Positions 15,981 to 22,996 of a DNA stretch of 35,638 bases are shown here, piece by piece. A program made the position numbers and the translations under genes. The stretch lies in assembly GCA_041946965.1 (NCBI GenBank), contig JBHGBM010000098.1, forward strand, positions 1-35,638, written 5' to 3'. Source of the stretch: JBHGBM01 sp041946965. Its GTDB lineage: Bacteria; Acidobacteriota; Terriglobia; Bryobacterales; Bryobacteraceae. Numbering within the stretch: position 1 is the first letter of the stretch; every line of letters begins with the position of its first letter. A model generated the notes under the pieces. That model ran no database searches, was not told where the DNA came from, and was given only the letters and a program-made list of their open reading frames with translations.

Positions 15981-17005
15981 AACCGCTCGCTCTGATCGCT
16001 CTCGCGGCCCTTATGTCTCAAGCTGCCAATTACACCGCCACGCGCGCCACCGACGGCGGATTCGAGGTGGTGCGGCTCACCGACGCCGCCCGCCGGACGG
16101 AAGTTTCCATCGTGCCATCGGTGGGCAACACCGCTTACGAAATGAAGGTGGACGGCCGCAACGTGCTCTGGATGCCGTCCCCGAACCTGGCCGAGTGGAA
16201 GTCCAAAGCGCTGCTCGGCGGCGTGCCGTTTCTGGCTCCCTGGGCCAACCGTTTGGACGAAGATTTCTTCTGGGCCAACGGCAAGAAGTATATCCTGAAT
16301 TCCGGCCTGGGCAACCTGCGCCGCGACCCGGGCAACCTGCCGATTCACGGGCTGCTCGCCTTCACGCCGTTGTGGCAGGTGGCGGCGGTGGAAGCGGACG
16401 GCGACTCGGCGCGCGTGACCAGCCGGCTGGACTTCTGGAAATATCCGGACCTGATGGCGCAGTTCCCGTTCGCGCACTCGCTCGAGATGACGTACCGTCT
16501 GGCCGACGGGCAACTGGAGGTCGCCACCGTGGTGCGGAACCTGGCGGATGCGCCCATGCCGCTGGCCATCGGCTATCACCCCTACTTCCAGGTGCCGGGG
16601 GCGCCGCGGGAGGAGTGGAAAGCGCACGTCGCCGCGCGCGAGCACGTGATCCTTTCGGAGAAGCTGACGCCCACGGGCGAGCGCCGTCCGGTGTCGCTGC
16701 TCGACCCGGCGCCGCTTTCGAGCACCAGGCTGGACGACGTGTTCACGGGCCTGGTGCGGGGGGCGGACGGCAAGGCCGAGTTTTGGGTAGAGGGCCGCGG
16801 CACGCGGATTTCCGTGGTGTACGGTCCGAAATATCCGGTGGCGGTGGTGTATGCGCCGCCCGGGCGGGAGTTCATCTGCTTCGAGCCGATGACGGCGATC
16901 ACCAACGCCTTCAACCTGAACCAGCGGGAGATGTATCCGGAGCTGCAATCGGTGGCGGCGGGCGGAGAGTGGCGGGAGAGCTTCTGGATTAGAGTGAGCA
17001 GGTAG
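15977..17005 (+). CDS. Aldose 1-epimerase (mutarotase) family protein, exported
   Basis: The 342-aa protein belongs to the galactose-mutarotase-like superfamily, which interconverts alpha and beta anomers of aldoses. PWANRLDEDFFW, LPIHGLLAFTPLWQV and IGYHPYFQVPG (the His that protonates the ring oxygen) are in order. CFEPMTAITNAFN near the C-terminus carries the catalytic Glu. A short N-terminal hydrophobic stretch (MKPLALIALAALMSQA) looks like a signal peptide, so it would act in the periplasm, unlike the classic cytosolic GalM. The start at 15977 overlaps the stop of the preceding Cys-rich gene (ATGA). Its sugar is unknown. Confidence 0.88.
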   Translation: MKPLALIALAALMSQAANYTATRATDGGFEVVRLTDAARRTEVSIVPSVGNTAYEMKVDGRNVLWMPSPNLAEWKSKALLGGVPFLAPWANRLDEDFFWANGKKYILNSGLGNLRRDPGNLPIHGLLAFTPLWQVAAVEADGDSARVTSRLDFWKYPDLMAQFPFAHSLEMTYRLADGQLEVATVVRNLADAPMPLAIGYHPYFQVPGAPREEWKAHVAAREHVILSEKLTPTGERRPVSLLDPAPLSSTRLDDVFTGLVRGADGKAEFWVEGRGTRISVVYGPKYPVAVVYAPPGREFICFEPMTAITNAFNLNQREMYPELQSVAAGGEWRESFWIRVSR

Positions 17006-17022
17006 GGTGGATCTTCTTATCC

Positions 17023-17084
17023 GTGTTCATCTGTGTCCATGCGTGGGTGTTCTACTCGGGCCACGGATTCACACGGATTAACAC
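17023..17084. repeat. Imperfect inverted repeat between convergent genes
   Basis: Arms of 24 bases (17023-17046 and 17061-17084) pair at 19 of 24 positions around a 14-base loop. The wording (GTGTTCATCTGTGTCCAT / ATTCACACGGATTAACAC) belongs with the element at 9468-9540 and with an intergenic repeat found in many genomes. It sits 18 bases after the epimerase stop and ends 7 bases before the DinB-like stop, so it could end transcription from both sides, although there is no U-tract. Confidence 0.6.
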
Positions 17085-17090
17085 CCGCGC

Positions 17091-17597
17091 CTACGGCTTC
17101 ACCTTGTAGTGCGGCCGGTACGGGCCCATTTCCGGGTGGTACTTGCGGGCGCGCACCAACTCGGCGATCTGGCGCACGTGGCCGAGGTCGTGGTAGGCCC
17201 ATTCGTTGACCAGTTCGCCCAGGGTCACGCGGCCGAATCGGGGATGCATGCCGCAGCGTTTCTCCCAGCCTTCCTCGAGGCCGTTGAGCAGTTCCAGGTT
17301 GCTCTCGCGCTGCTCTTCCCAGTGGTCGAAGGAATCTTCGGCGCTGCGCCCGCTGAACTGTCCGGCGGCCTTGTAGGCTTCGATCTCGTAGGCTTCCCAC
17401 GCCGCGCCGTCCACTTCCAGCGTGGCGTCGAGCCGGGCGCGGTAGCAGTGCCCTTCGACGTGCGAGAGATGCTCGATGACTTCGGCGATGGAAAACCTGT
17501 CCGGCGCCGGCTTCCACCCGGCGTCCTCTTCGGTCAGGCCGTCCAGAAGCAGGCGCAGGATTTCGGGAGTATTTTCAAGCTGCCTAACTGCATCCAC
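17091..17597 (-). CDS. DinB/DfsB-superfamily four-helix protein
   Basis: The 168-aa protein has the DinB-like metal-binding histidines: H43/H46/H50 in VIEHLSHVEGH and H136/H140 in YHDLGHVRQI. That is the usual one-plus-two pattern of the family. Members are often thiol-dependent transferases or hydrolases using bacillithiol or mycothiol, but many have no known role. The start is a GTG at 17597 with a strong GGAGG five bases upstream. It lies inside the last 14 bases of nrdJ, so translation is probably coupled to nrdJ. Confidence 0.82.
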   Translation of the reverse strand: MDAVRQLENTPEILRLLLDGLTEEDAGWKPAPDRFSIAEVIEHLSHVEGHCYRARLDATLEVDGAAWEAYEIEAYKAAGQFSGRSAEDSFDHWEEQRESNLELLNGLEEGWEKRCGMHPRFGRVTLGELVNEWAYHDLGHVRQIAELVRARKYHPEMGPYRPHYKVKP

Positions 17598-20169
17598 TGG
17601 TGCCTCCGCAATTGCCGCACTTGTAGCAGGCTCCGTTGCGCGTCATGATGGAGCCGCACTCTGCGCACAGCGGAGCGTCCGGGGTCACCGGATCGAAGGG
17701 CAGCGCCTGCTGCGGATCGGGCTCGGTGGGTTTCAGGGCGTGGCTGTCGCCGGCTTCGGTGACGCCCCACTCCGGCCCCAGAAACTTCACGCCCAGCCAC
17801 CGGAAGATGTAATCCATGATCGACTTGGCGTAAGGAAGCTGCGGGTTGCCGGTCCAGCCGCTGGGCTCGAACCTCAAGTGCGCGAATTTCTCCACCAGAA
17901 ACTTGAGCGGCACGCCGTATTGCAGATTGAAGCTCACCGCGGTGGCGAAGGCGTCCATCAGGCCGGAGATGGTGGATCCCTCCTTGGCCATGGTGATGAA
18001 CAGCTCGCCGGGCGTGCCGTCATCGTACATGCCGACGGTGATGTAGCCTTCGTGGCCGCCGATGGAGAACTTGTGGGTGAGCGACCGCCGCTCATCGGGC
18101 AGCTTGCGCCGCACCGGGCGGTAGACGATCTTCTCCGTAACCGCCGCCGCGGCCTTCTTCTGCTCGCCGGTGTTGAGCGGCTGCACGCGCTTGGAGTTGT
18201 CGCGGTAGATCGCCACGGCCTTCAGCCCGAGCCGCCAGCCTTCCAGGTAGGCGTTCATGATGTCCTCCACGGAGGATTCCTCGGGCATGTTGATGGTCTT
18301 CGAGATGGCGCCGGAGATGAAGGGCTGCACGGCCGCCATCATCTTGAGATGGCCCATGTAGTGGATCGAGCGCGAGCCGTTCACCGGGCGCAGGCTGCAA
18401 TCGAACACCGGGAGATGCTCCTGCTTCAACTCCGGGGCGCCTTCGATGGTTCCGGTGGAATCGATATGCGCCACCACCTTCTCCGCCTGCTCGGGCTTGT
18501 AGCCCAGGCGTATCAGCGCCTGCGGCACGGTGTTATTGACGATCTTGATGGTGCCGCCGCCGACCAGTTTCTTGTACTTCACCAGCGCGAGGTCGGGCTC
18601 GATGCCGGTGGTGTCGCAATCCATCATGAACCCGATGGTGCCGGTGGGCGCAATCACCGTGACCTGGGCGTTGCGGTAGCCCGCGCGCCGTCCCGATTCA
18701 TACGCGCTGTTCCAGCAATCCACGGCGCCCTGGTACAGCGCGGCGGGGATGTTTCTGCGGTTGATCCTGGCCGCCGCCTCCCGGTGCATGCGAATCACTT
18801 CCAGAAAGGCCGCCTCGTTGGCCGGGTAGGCTTCGAAGGGGCCCTTCGCTTCCGCGATGCGGGAACTGGTCAGATAGGCTTGGCCGCACATGATGGCGCT
18901 GACCGCACCGGCGTAGTCGCGCCCCTGGTCGCTGTCATAGGGGATGCCGAGCGCCATGAGCATGGCGCCGAGATTGGCGAATCCCAGGCCCAGCGGCCGG
19001 TACTGGTGGGAATTGGCGGCGATCTTCTCGGTGGGGTAGCTGGCGCTGTCAACCAGGATCTCCTGCGCCAGGATCATGGTGTCCACCGCGTGGCGGAAGG
19101 CCTCCACGTCGAACTTCACCGGCTGGCCGTCCACGACGCTCTTGGTGTACCAGTCGCGGCCCTCGACCACGGCCTCCATGAAGGCGTCTGTGGCGCGCAC
19201 GGAGTTGTTGGCGTTCTGGAAGAAGACGGAACTGTAGGCTTCCCCGTCCAGCGAGGAATCGTAACCCGCCTCGACCAGCGCGTGCGCCTTCTTCTCTTCC
19301 TTGGCCTTGGCGGCGATGAACTTCTCGATGTCGGGGTGTTCGGCGTTGAGGATCACCATCTTGGCCGCGCGGCGGGTCTTGCCGCCGGACTTGATGACCC
19401 CGGCGAAGGCGTCGAAACCCTTCATGAAGGACAGCGGGCCGGAGGCGCGGCCGCCGCCCGACAGCACGGCGTCCTCCTCGCGCAGCGTGGAAAGGTTTGT
19501 GCCGGTTCCCGAACCCCACTTGAAGAGCATGCCTTCGGTCTTGGCCAGGTCGAGAATGGACTCCAGAGAATCCCTGACGCTGACGATGAAGCACGCCGAA
19601 CACTGCGGCCGGACCTCACCCTGGTCCAGGCGCCGCACCGCGCGCAGCGATTCGTCGTACGCCCAGCCGTAGCCGCGAGCTTCCTCCACCCCCACGTTGA
19701 ACCACACGGGCGAGTTGAACGACGCTTTCTGGTTCAGCAGCAGGTGGGCGAGATCGAGGCGGAAGTTCTCACCGTCCTCCGGCGTTCGGAAGTATCCGCC
19801 GCGAGCGCCCCATGAGGCGATGGAATCCACCACGCGGCGCACCAGTTGCGCTACGCTGCGCTCCCGCTCCGGAGAGCCGAGCTTGCCATGGAAATACTTG
19901 CTGGCAACGATGTTGGTGGCGGTCTGCGACCATTCCACCGGCACCTCGACGTCGCGCTGCTCAAAGATGGTGACGCCTTTGTCGTTGGCTATACTGGCCG
20001 TGCGGACCTCCCAGCGGAGTTCATCGAAGGGTGTGCGGCCCGGCTCCAGCCGGGAAGTAAAGTAGCGGGGGAATGCTACTCCTGTAGTAGGGGTTGTGGT
20101 GTCTTCGGTCGTGTTCAAGAATTCTTTTTTAGCACTATTAACGCTCATTTCCACCGCTAACTGTCCCAT
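17584..20169 (-). CDS. nrdJ: Adenosylcobalamin-dependent ribonucleotide reductase lacking its catalytic segment
   Basis: The 861-aa product is clearly class II (B12-dependent) ribonucleotide reductase. It has QCSACFIVSV (first redox Cys, C193), FKWGSGTGTNLSTLRE, KSGGKTRRAAKMVILN, NNSVRATDAF, LGLGFANLG, TVIAPTGTIGFMMDCDTTGIEPD and NGSRSIHYMGHLKM. A C-terminal zinc-ribbon-like tail with paired cysteines (CAECG, CYKCGNCGG) follows. Between DWYTKSVVDGQPVK (ending at residue 352) and FDVEAFRHAVD (from 353) the family normally has 70-80 more residues. That part contains NPC(S/G)E with the radical Cys and Glu, and a second redox Cys; here it is absent without a frame break (junction near 19113/19114). 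The ATG at 20169 is preferred because AGAGG is six bases upstream; an ATG at 20175 abuts it. DinB-like gene overlaps the end. Confidence 0.93.
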   Translation of the reverse strand: MGQLAVEMSVNSAKKEFLNTTEDTTTPTTGVAFPRYFTSRLEPGRTPFDELRWEVRTASIANDKGVTIFEQRDVEVPVEWSQTATNIVASKYFHGKLGSPERERSVAQLVRRVVDSIASWGARGGYFRTPEDGENFRLDLAHLLLNQKASFNSPVWFNVGVEEARGYGWAYDESLRAVRRLDQGEVRPQCSACFIVSVRDSLESILDLAKTEGMLFKWGSGTGTNLSTLREEDAVLSGGGRASGPLSFMKGFDAFAGVIKSGGKTRRAAKMVILNAEHPDIEKFIAAKAKEEKKAHALVEAGYDSSLDGEAYSSVFFQNANNSVRATDAFMEAVVEGRDWYTKSVVDGQPVKFDVEAFRHAVDTMILAQEILVDSASYPTEKIAANSHQYRPLGLGFANLGAMLMALGIPYDSDQGRDYAGAVSAIMCGQAYLTSSRIAEAKGPFEAYPANEAAFLEVIRMHREAAARINRRNIPAALYQGAVDCWNSAYESGRRAGYRNAQVTVIAPTGTIGFMMDCDTTGIEPDLALVKYKKLVGGGTIKIVNNTVPQALIRLGYKPEQAEKVVAHIDSTGTIEGAPELKQEHLPVFDCSLRPVNGSRSIHYMGHLKMMAAVQPFISGAISKTINMPEESSVEDIMNAYLEGWRLGLKAVAIYRDNSKRVQPLNTGEQKKAAAAVTEKIVYRPVRRKLPDERRSLTHKFSIGGHEGYITVGMYDDGTPGELFITMAKEGSTISGLMDAFATAVSFNLQYGVPLKFLVEKFAHLRFEPSGWTGNPQLPYAKSIMDYIFRWLGVKFLGPEWGVTEAGDSHALKPTEPDPQQALPFDPVTPDAPLCAECGSIMTRNGACYKCGNCGGTSGCS

Positions 20170-20202
20170 GGTCATCCTCTTTCATTATCGCGCGCATTTG
20201 CG

Positions 20203-20254
20203 ATCATGCCCCAATATGTAGTGGCAGGTCAAGAAGTTTATCTATACACTGTGG
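20203..20254 (-). promoter_or_regulatory. nrdJ promoter with two NrdR-box candidates
   Basis: On the minus strand TTGACC (20232-20227) and CATGAT (20208-20203) form a -35/-10 pair with an 18-base spacer. The spacer contains CCCCAATATGTAGTGG (20209-20224, plus strand), which fits the NrdR consensus acaCwAtATaTwGtgt at 12 of 16 positions. A second, weaker box TATCTATACACTGTGG (20239-20254, about 10 of 16) lies just upstream of -35. Centres are 30 bases apart, close to the three helical turns usual for paired NrdR boxes. Repression by NrdR when dATP is plentiful is inferred. Confidence 0.62.
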
Positions 20255-20329
20255 AACACTTTACGAATGGACGCCAGGCACAGTGCGGGACGCGCGAGAA
20301 ATTCGTGCGAATTCGACCAGGTAAAGGCC

Positions 20330-20797
20330 TTAGATTCCAGCGGTGAAAGTTTTGGGGCGCGGCGCGGCCCGGCGCGCTTCCTGGTTGCGGCGGTGGCGTG
20401 TGGCGGCGCTGACCACCCGTACGACTTCCTCGCGCTCAAAGGGCTGCACCAGGATATCGTACCCGCCCTCATGGAGCACTTGGGCCCAAAGGCGCTCGTC
20501 GGCGAGGCGCGAGGTCACGATGAGCGGGGGGCCGGAGGGCATTCTCGTGACCGCACCCAGCAGTATCCGCCACCCTCCGCCCGCCACGTCGCGATCGGCG
20601 ATCACGAGGTCAACGGGATGGCGCTTCAGCTCGACAAGGGTTTTCGTGCACGACTCCGTTTCGATCAGTTTCCAACCTGCCTCACCGAAAAGCGAGCGCA
20701 CGAATTCGCGGTCGCCGCCGTGTGGCGACGCAAATACTGCCGTCACAGTGCTTGCCGGCCTGAAACCTTGGTAAGCCTTGGGTGCCGGTACGGACAT
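20330..20797 (-). CDS. Stand-alone receiver-like domain (degenerate response regulator)
   Basis: The 155-aa product has a CheY-like alpha/beta pattern over about 17-132. The likely phospho-acceptor remains (PVDLVIADRDV, D68). The N-terminal acidic pair that binds Mg2+ is missing (FASPHGGD), and the conserved Lys of KPF is Gln (ILVQPF, Q118), so normal phosphorylation switching is doubtful. The C-terminal tail is basic and disordered; there is no DNA-binding or enzymatic output domain. The start at 20797 is chosen for its upstream AAGGAAGAGG. It lies upstream of nrdJ on the same strand with 154 bases between, but nrdJ has its own promoter there. Confidence 0.72.
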   Translation of the reverse strand: MSVPAPKAYQGFRPASTVTAVFASPHGGDREFVRSLFGEAGWKLIETESCTKTLVELKRHPVDLVIADRDVAGGGWRILLGAVTRMPSGPPLIVTSRLADERLWAQVLHEGGYDILVQPFEREEVVRVVSAATRHRRNQEARRAAPRPKTFTAGI

Positions 20798-20846
20798 ACC
20801 TCTTCCTTGAGATGCTGGGGGGCGCAGACAGTTGCCTGAGATCATT

Positions 20847-20869
20847 GACGGCGCTTGCTCCGCGCCGTC
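20847..20869. terminator. Perfect 8-bp hairpin in the receiver/sulfatase gap
   Basis: GACGGCGC (20847-20854) and GCGCCGTC (20862-20869) pair perfectly around a 7-base loop. The gap between the sulfatase stop and the receiver-like start (20798-20952) holds this hairpin and another at 20917-20932. No clear T-run follows on the minus strand, so it may be a rho-independent-like stop of poor quality or a leader structure of the receiver gene. Confidence 0.35.
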
Positions 20870-20916
20870 TTCTATCAGGGTAGCTTCCACCCCCGCCGCG
20901 TACAAGCGAAATCTCT

Positions 20917-20932
20917 CCGGAGTGCGCTCCGG
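20917..20932. terminator. CCGGAG/CTCCGG hairpin downstream of sulfatase
   Basis: A perfect 6-bp stem with a 4-base loop starts about 20 bases after the sulfatase stop on the minus strand. It has no poly-T tail. Together with 20847-20869 it may terminate the sulfatase transcript. Confidence 0.3.
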
Positions 20933-20952
20933 CGCGTGTAAAAATGAACCGT

Positions 20953-22404
20953 CTACTTCCAGGTGGCCTGCCAATCGTTCCAAGGGCTGGTGCAACGCCC
21001 GACCGGAACGTTGGCTTCGCGGTAGTGCTGCAAGCCGGCGCGCTCCAGGTAGGCGGCGGCGGGAAGAAAATCGTCGTTCACCTGCTTCAGGCGCGCTTCG
21101 AGTTGCCGGTCGAGGATTGCGAGCGCGGCTTTGCCTTCGCCGCGGCCGCAAAGATTGTGCATCTGATAAGGGTCCCTGGCGTTGTCGTAGAGCAGCCACG
21201 GCCCGCTGATGGCGCGGACGTAGGTGTGAGTGGCGGTGCGCAGGCCGCGAAACGGCGCGAAGCCGCAGCGGCGAACCTGGGTGAAGGGCGCGGCCATGTT
21301 GATCAGCGCGCCGCGTTGAGGATCCTCGGCGCGCGTGCCGCGCGCGACGCCGGAGAGGTCCTCGCCCTGCACGTGCCCGGGGATTGCCAGCCCGGCAAGC
21401 CCCAGCAGCGTGGGCATGATATCGGGCGCGTCGATGGGCTGCCGGATGACGCGCCCGCGGCGTCCCAGGGCGCGCGGGTAGCGCACCAGGAACGGCACGC
21501 GAACGGACTCATCCCAGGGATGCTGCTTGGCGGTCAATCCGTGCGAACCGAGCATGTCGCCGTGATCGGAGGTGAACACCAGGATGGTGTCTTCGGCCAC
21601 TCCGCCTTTCTCCAGGGTGGCGGTGAACCGGGCCACGCAATCGTCGAGCGCGGCGATGTGGGCGTAGTAGCCGCGCAGATCTTCGATGGAGCGCCTGCGC
21701 ACGGGCTCGGGCACGTTGGGGCGCAACTGGATGGTCCGGTCCGCGTAACGCGCCCGGTAACTCTCCGGGGCCGTACCGTAGGGAGAGTGCGGCGGTCCGA
21801 GCGAGACGACGAGCAGAAAGGGGTCCGCGGCTCGGGCGCTGCGTTCGATGAAGCCGCAGGCGTCCCGGGTCTGCGCAATGGCATCGTAGCCGTCCCACAG
21901 GCGGACGGTCTGGTCGTCGCCCTCGAAGTACTCCGACTTGTTGTAATTGTGGCTGCACTCGAAGGCCTTCCAGTAGTCGAAGCCGAAACGCTTCTCGCGC
22001 GGCACGAACGCGCGGCGGCGGCCGTAGGCGCCGTCCGGACTGCCGAGCAGGTGCCACTTTCCGATGTATCCGGTGCGGTATCCGGCGGCGCCGAATACCT
22101 GGGCCAGGGTGGGGCCTTTGGGCGCCAGCGGAACGTCGTTGATGAACACGCCGTGGGTCAGCGGATACTGACCGGTCATGAGGCTGCCGCGGTAGGGGCT
22201 GCACACGGCGCAGCCGGAGATGGCGTTCACGAAATTGGCGCTCTCTCCGGCCAGGCGGTCGAGCGCGGGCGTGCGCGCATTGGCGTCTCCGGAGTAGCCG
22301 GCGGCCTGGGCACGCCATTGATCCACGAGCACGAGGACCACGTTGGGGCGGCGCGCCGGCAGCGCGGCGGACGCAGCGGCAAGGAAATTTCTGCGGGTGA
22401 GCAT
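20953..22404 (-). CDS. Type I sulfatase, Tat-exported
   Basis: The 483-aa enzyme belongs to the alkaline-phosphatase-fold S1 sulfatases. The formylglycine motif is C68-S-P-Y-R72 (CAVCSPYRGSLMTG). The metal-binding N-terminus PNVVLVLVDQW and the TSDHGDMLGSHGL motif with Asp-His metal ligands are intact, as are GKWHL and PPHSPY. The N-terminus TRRNFLAAASAALPA is a Tat-like signal. An anaerobic or aerobic formylglycine-generating enzyme must be encoded elsewhere. The ATG at 22404 is preferred to a GTG 18 bases upstream because it gives a compact Tat signal. CACAAT (22418-22413) would start transcription about two bases before it. The sulfated substrate cannot be told. Confidence 0.92.
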   Translation of the reverse strand: MLTRRNFLAAASAALPARRPNVVLVLVDQWRAQAAGYSGDANARTPALDRLAGESANFVNAISGCAVCSPYRGSLMTGQYPLTHGVFINDVPLAPKGPTLAQVFGAAGYRTGYIGKWHLLGSPDGAYGRRRAFVPREKRFGFDYWKAFECSHNYNKSEYFEGDDQTVRLWDGYDAIAQTRDACGFIERSARAADPFLLVVSLGPPHSPYGTAPESYRARYADRTIQLRPNVPEPVRRRSIEDLRGYYAHIAALDDCVARFTATLEKGGVAEDTILVFTSDHGDMLGSHGLTAKQHPWDESVRVPFLVRYPRALGRRGRVIRQPIDAPDIMPTLLGLAGLAIPGHVQGEDLSGVARGTRAEDPQRGALINMAAPFTQVRRCGFAPFRGLRTATHTYVRAISGPWLLYDNARDPYQMHNLCGRGEGKAALAILDRQLEARLKQVNDDFLPAAAYLERAGLQHYREANVPVGRCTSPWNDWQATWK

Positions 22405-22436
22405 CAGCAGACATTGTGACACGGCGACGGAGTCCC

Positions 22437-22456
22437 GGCAGGCGAAACCGCCTGCC
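22437..22456. repeat. Perfect palindrome after the bactofilin gene
   Basis: GGCAGGCG and CGCCTGCC pair perfectly over eight bases around AAAC, 11 bases downstream of the bactofilin stop. A GC-rich palindrome of this wording is common between genes in high-GC genomes and may act as a REP-like 3'-end stabiliser or terminator. There is no T-tract. Confidence 0.45.
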
Positions 22457-22467
22457 CAACCCGGGGG

Positions 22468-22926
22468 TTAGGCTTTGGCCGAGCGCAGGATGATATCGAT
22501 GCTGCCCTTAAAATACGCACCGTCTTCGATGCCGATGCCCGCCGTCTTGATGTCGCCGATCAGCGTGCCGTTCTGGCGTATGGAGACGCGGTCGCTGACT
22601 TCCACATTGCCGTGCACGGAACCGAACACGGTGACCTCCCGCGCCTTTATATTGGCGCGAACCTTGCCGTTCGGCCCTATGGTGATGGCATGCTGGGATT
22701 CCAGGCCGCCCTCGACCTCGCCGTCGATGTACAGCTCCTCTTTGCTGAAAATCTGGCCCTTGATGCGCATGGAAGCGCCGATCACCGCGCGGTCCGGGGA
22801 TTTCGGCGCCGTGGGGGTGACGGCCTCCGGCTCGTCGTTCCGTTTGTTCGTCCACACGGGGAATTTCGCTCCGGCGCCTGTGCTTGCATTTCCAAAACCA
22901 TAATCGAAGCCGTTTGTTTTACGCAA
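22468..22926 (-). CDS. Bactofilin (polymer-forming cytoskeletal protein)
   Basis: The 152-aa product has a bactofilin core from about SPDRAVIGASMRIKGQIF to the end, with the short right-handed beta-helix rungs ELYIDGEVEGG, ITIGPNGKVRANIKA, VTVFGSVHGNVEV, VSIRQNGTLIGDI and AYFKGSIDI. Bactofilins polymerise without nucleotide and organise cell-wall enzymes or chromosome-segregation proteins. No ATG fits the frame near the core. A TTG at 22926 is taken as the start; a GTG at 22857 is an alternative with GGAG upstream. The next in-frame ATG (23064) would run through the divergent small gene. The start is therefore uncertain, the identity is not. Confidence 0.85.
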   Translation of the reverse strand: MRKTNGFDYGFGNASTGAGAKFPVWTNKRNDEPEAVTPTAPKSPDRAVIGASMRIKGQIFSKEELYIDGEVEGGLESQHAITIGPNGKVRANIKAREVTVFGSVHGNVEVSDRVSIRQNGTLIGDIKTAGIGIEDGAYFKGSIDIILRSAKA

Positions 22927-22984
22927 GATGGCGGCCGGAGGTGTAAGAATTACCTCGCTCGCGCGGGGTAACTTTTGCGGAGTG

Positions 22985-22990
22985 TATAAT
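22985..22990 (+). promoter_or_regulatory. -10 hexamer TATAAT for the small membrane protein
   Basis: A perfect TATAAT ends six bases before the ATG at 22997, so +1 would fall on the A of the start codon: a leaderless transcript. No ribosome-binding site and no good -35 are seen. Confidence 0.55.
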
Positions 22991-22996
22991 CCGCGT

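Noticed and set aside
19000..19300. Intein or split-gene explanation for the missing RNR segment
   Set aside because: An intein would add sequence rather than remove it, the frame is continuous across the junction, and no second nrdJ fragment with an NPC motif occurs in the window.
17476..19815. Very long open frame on the plus strand opposite nrdJ
   Set aside because: It is the mirror of a strongly conserved gene in high-GC DNA; its translation shows no domain, and nrdJ motifs lie on the other strand. The same holds for long plus-strand frames at 2572-4491, 20944-22419 and 24242-25723 and the minus-strand frame at 31903-34599.
20176..20329. Cobalamin riboswitch ahead of nrdJ
   Set aside because: The gap is only 154 bases and I found no B12-box-like core; a promoter with NrdR boxes explains the region better.
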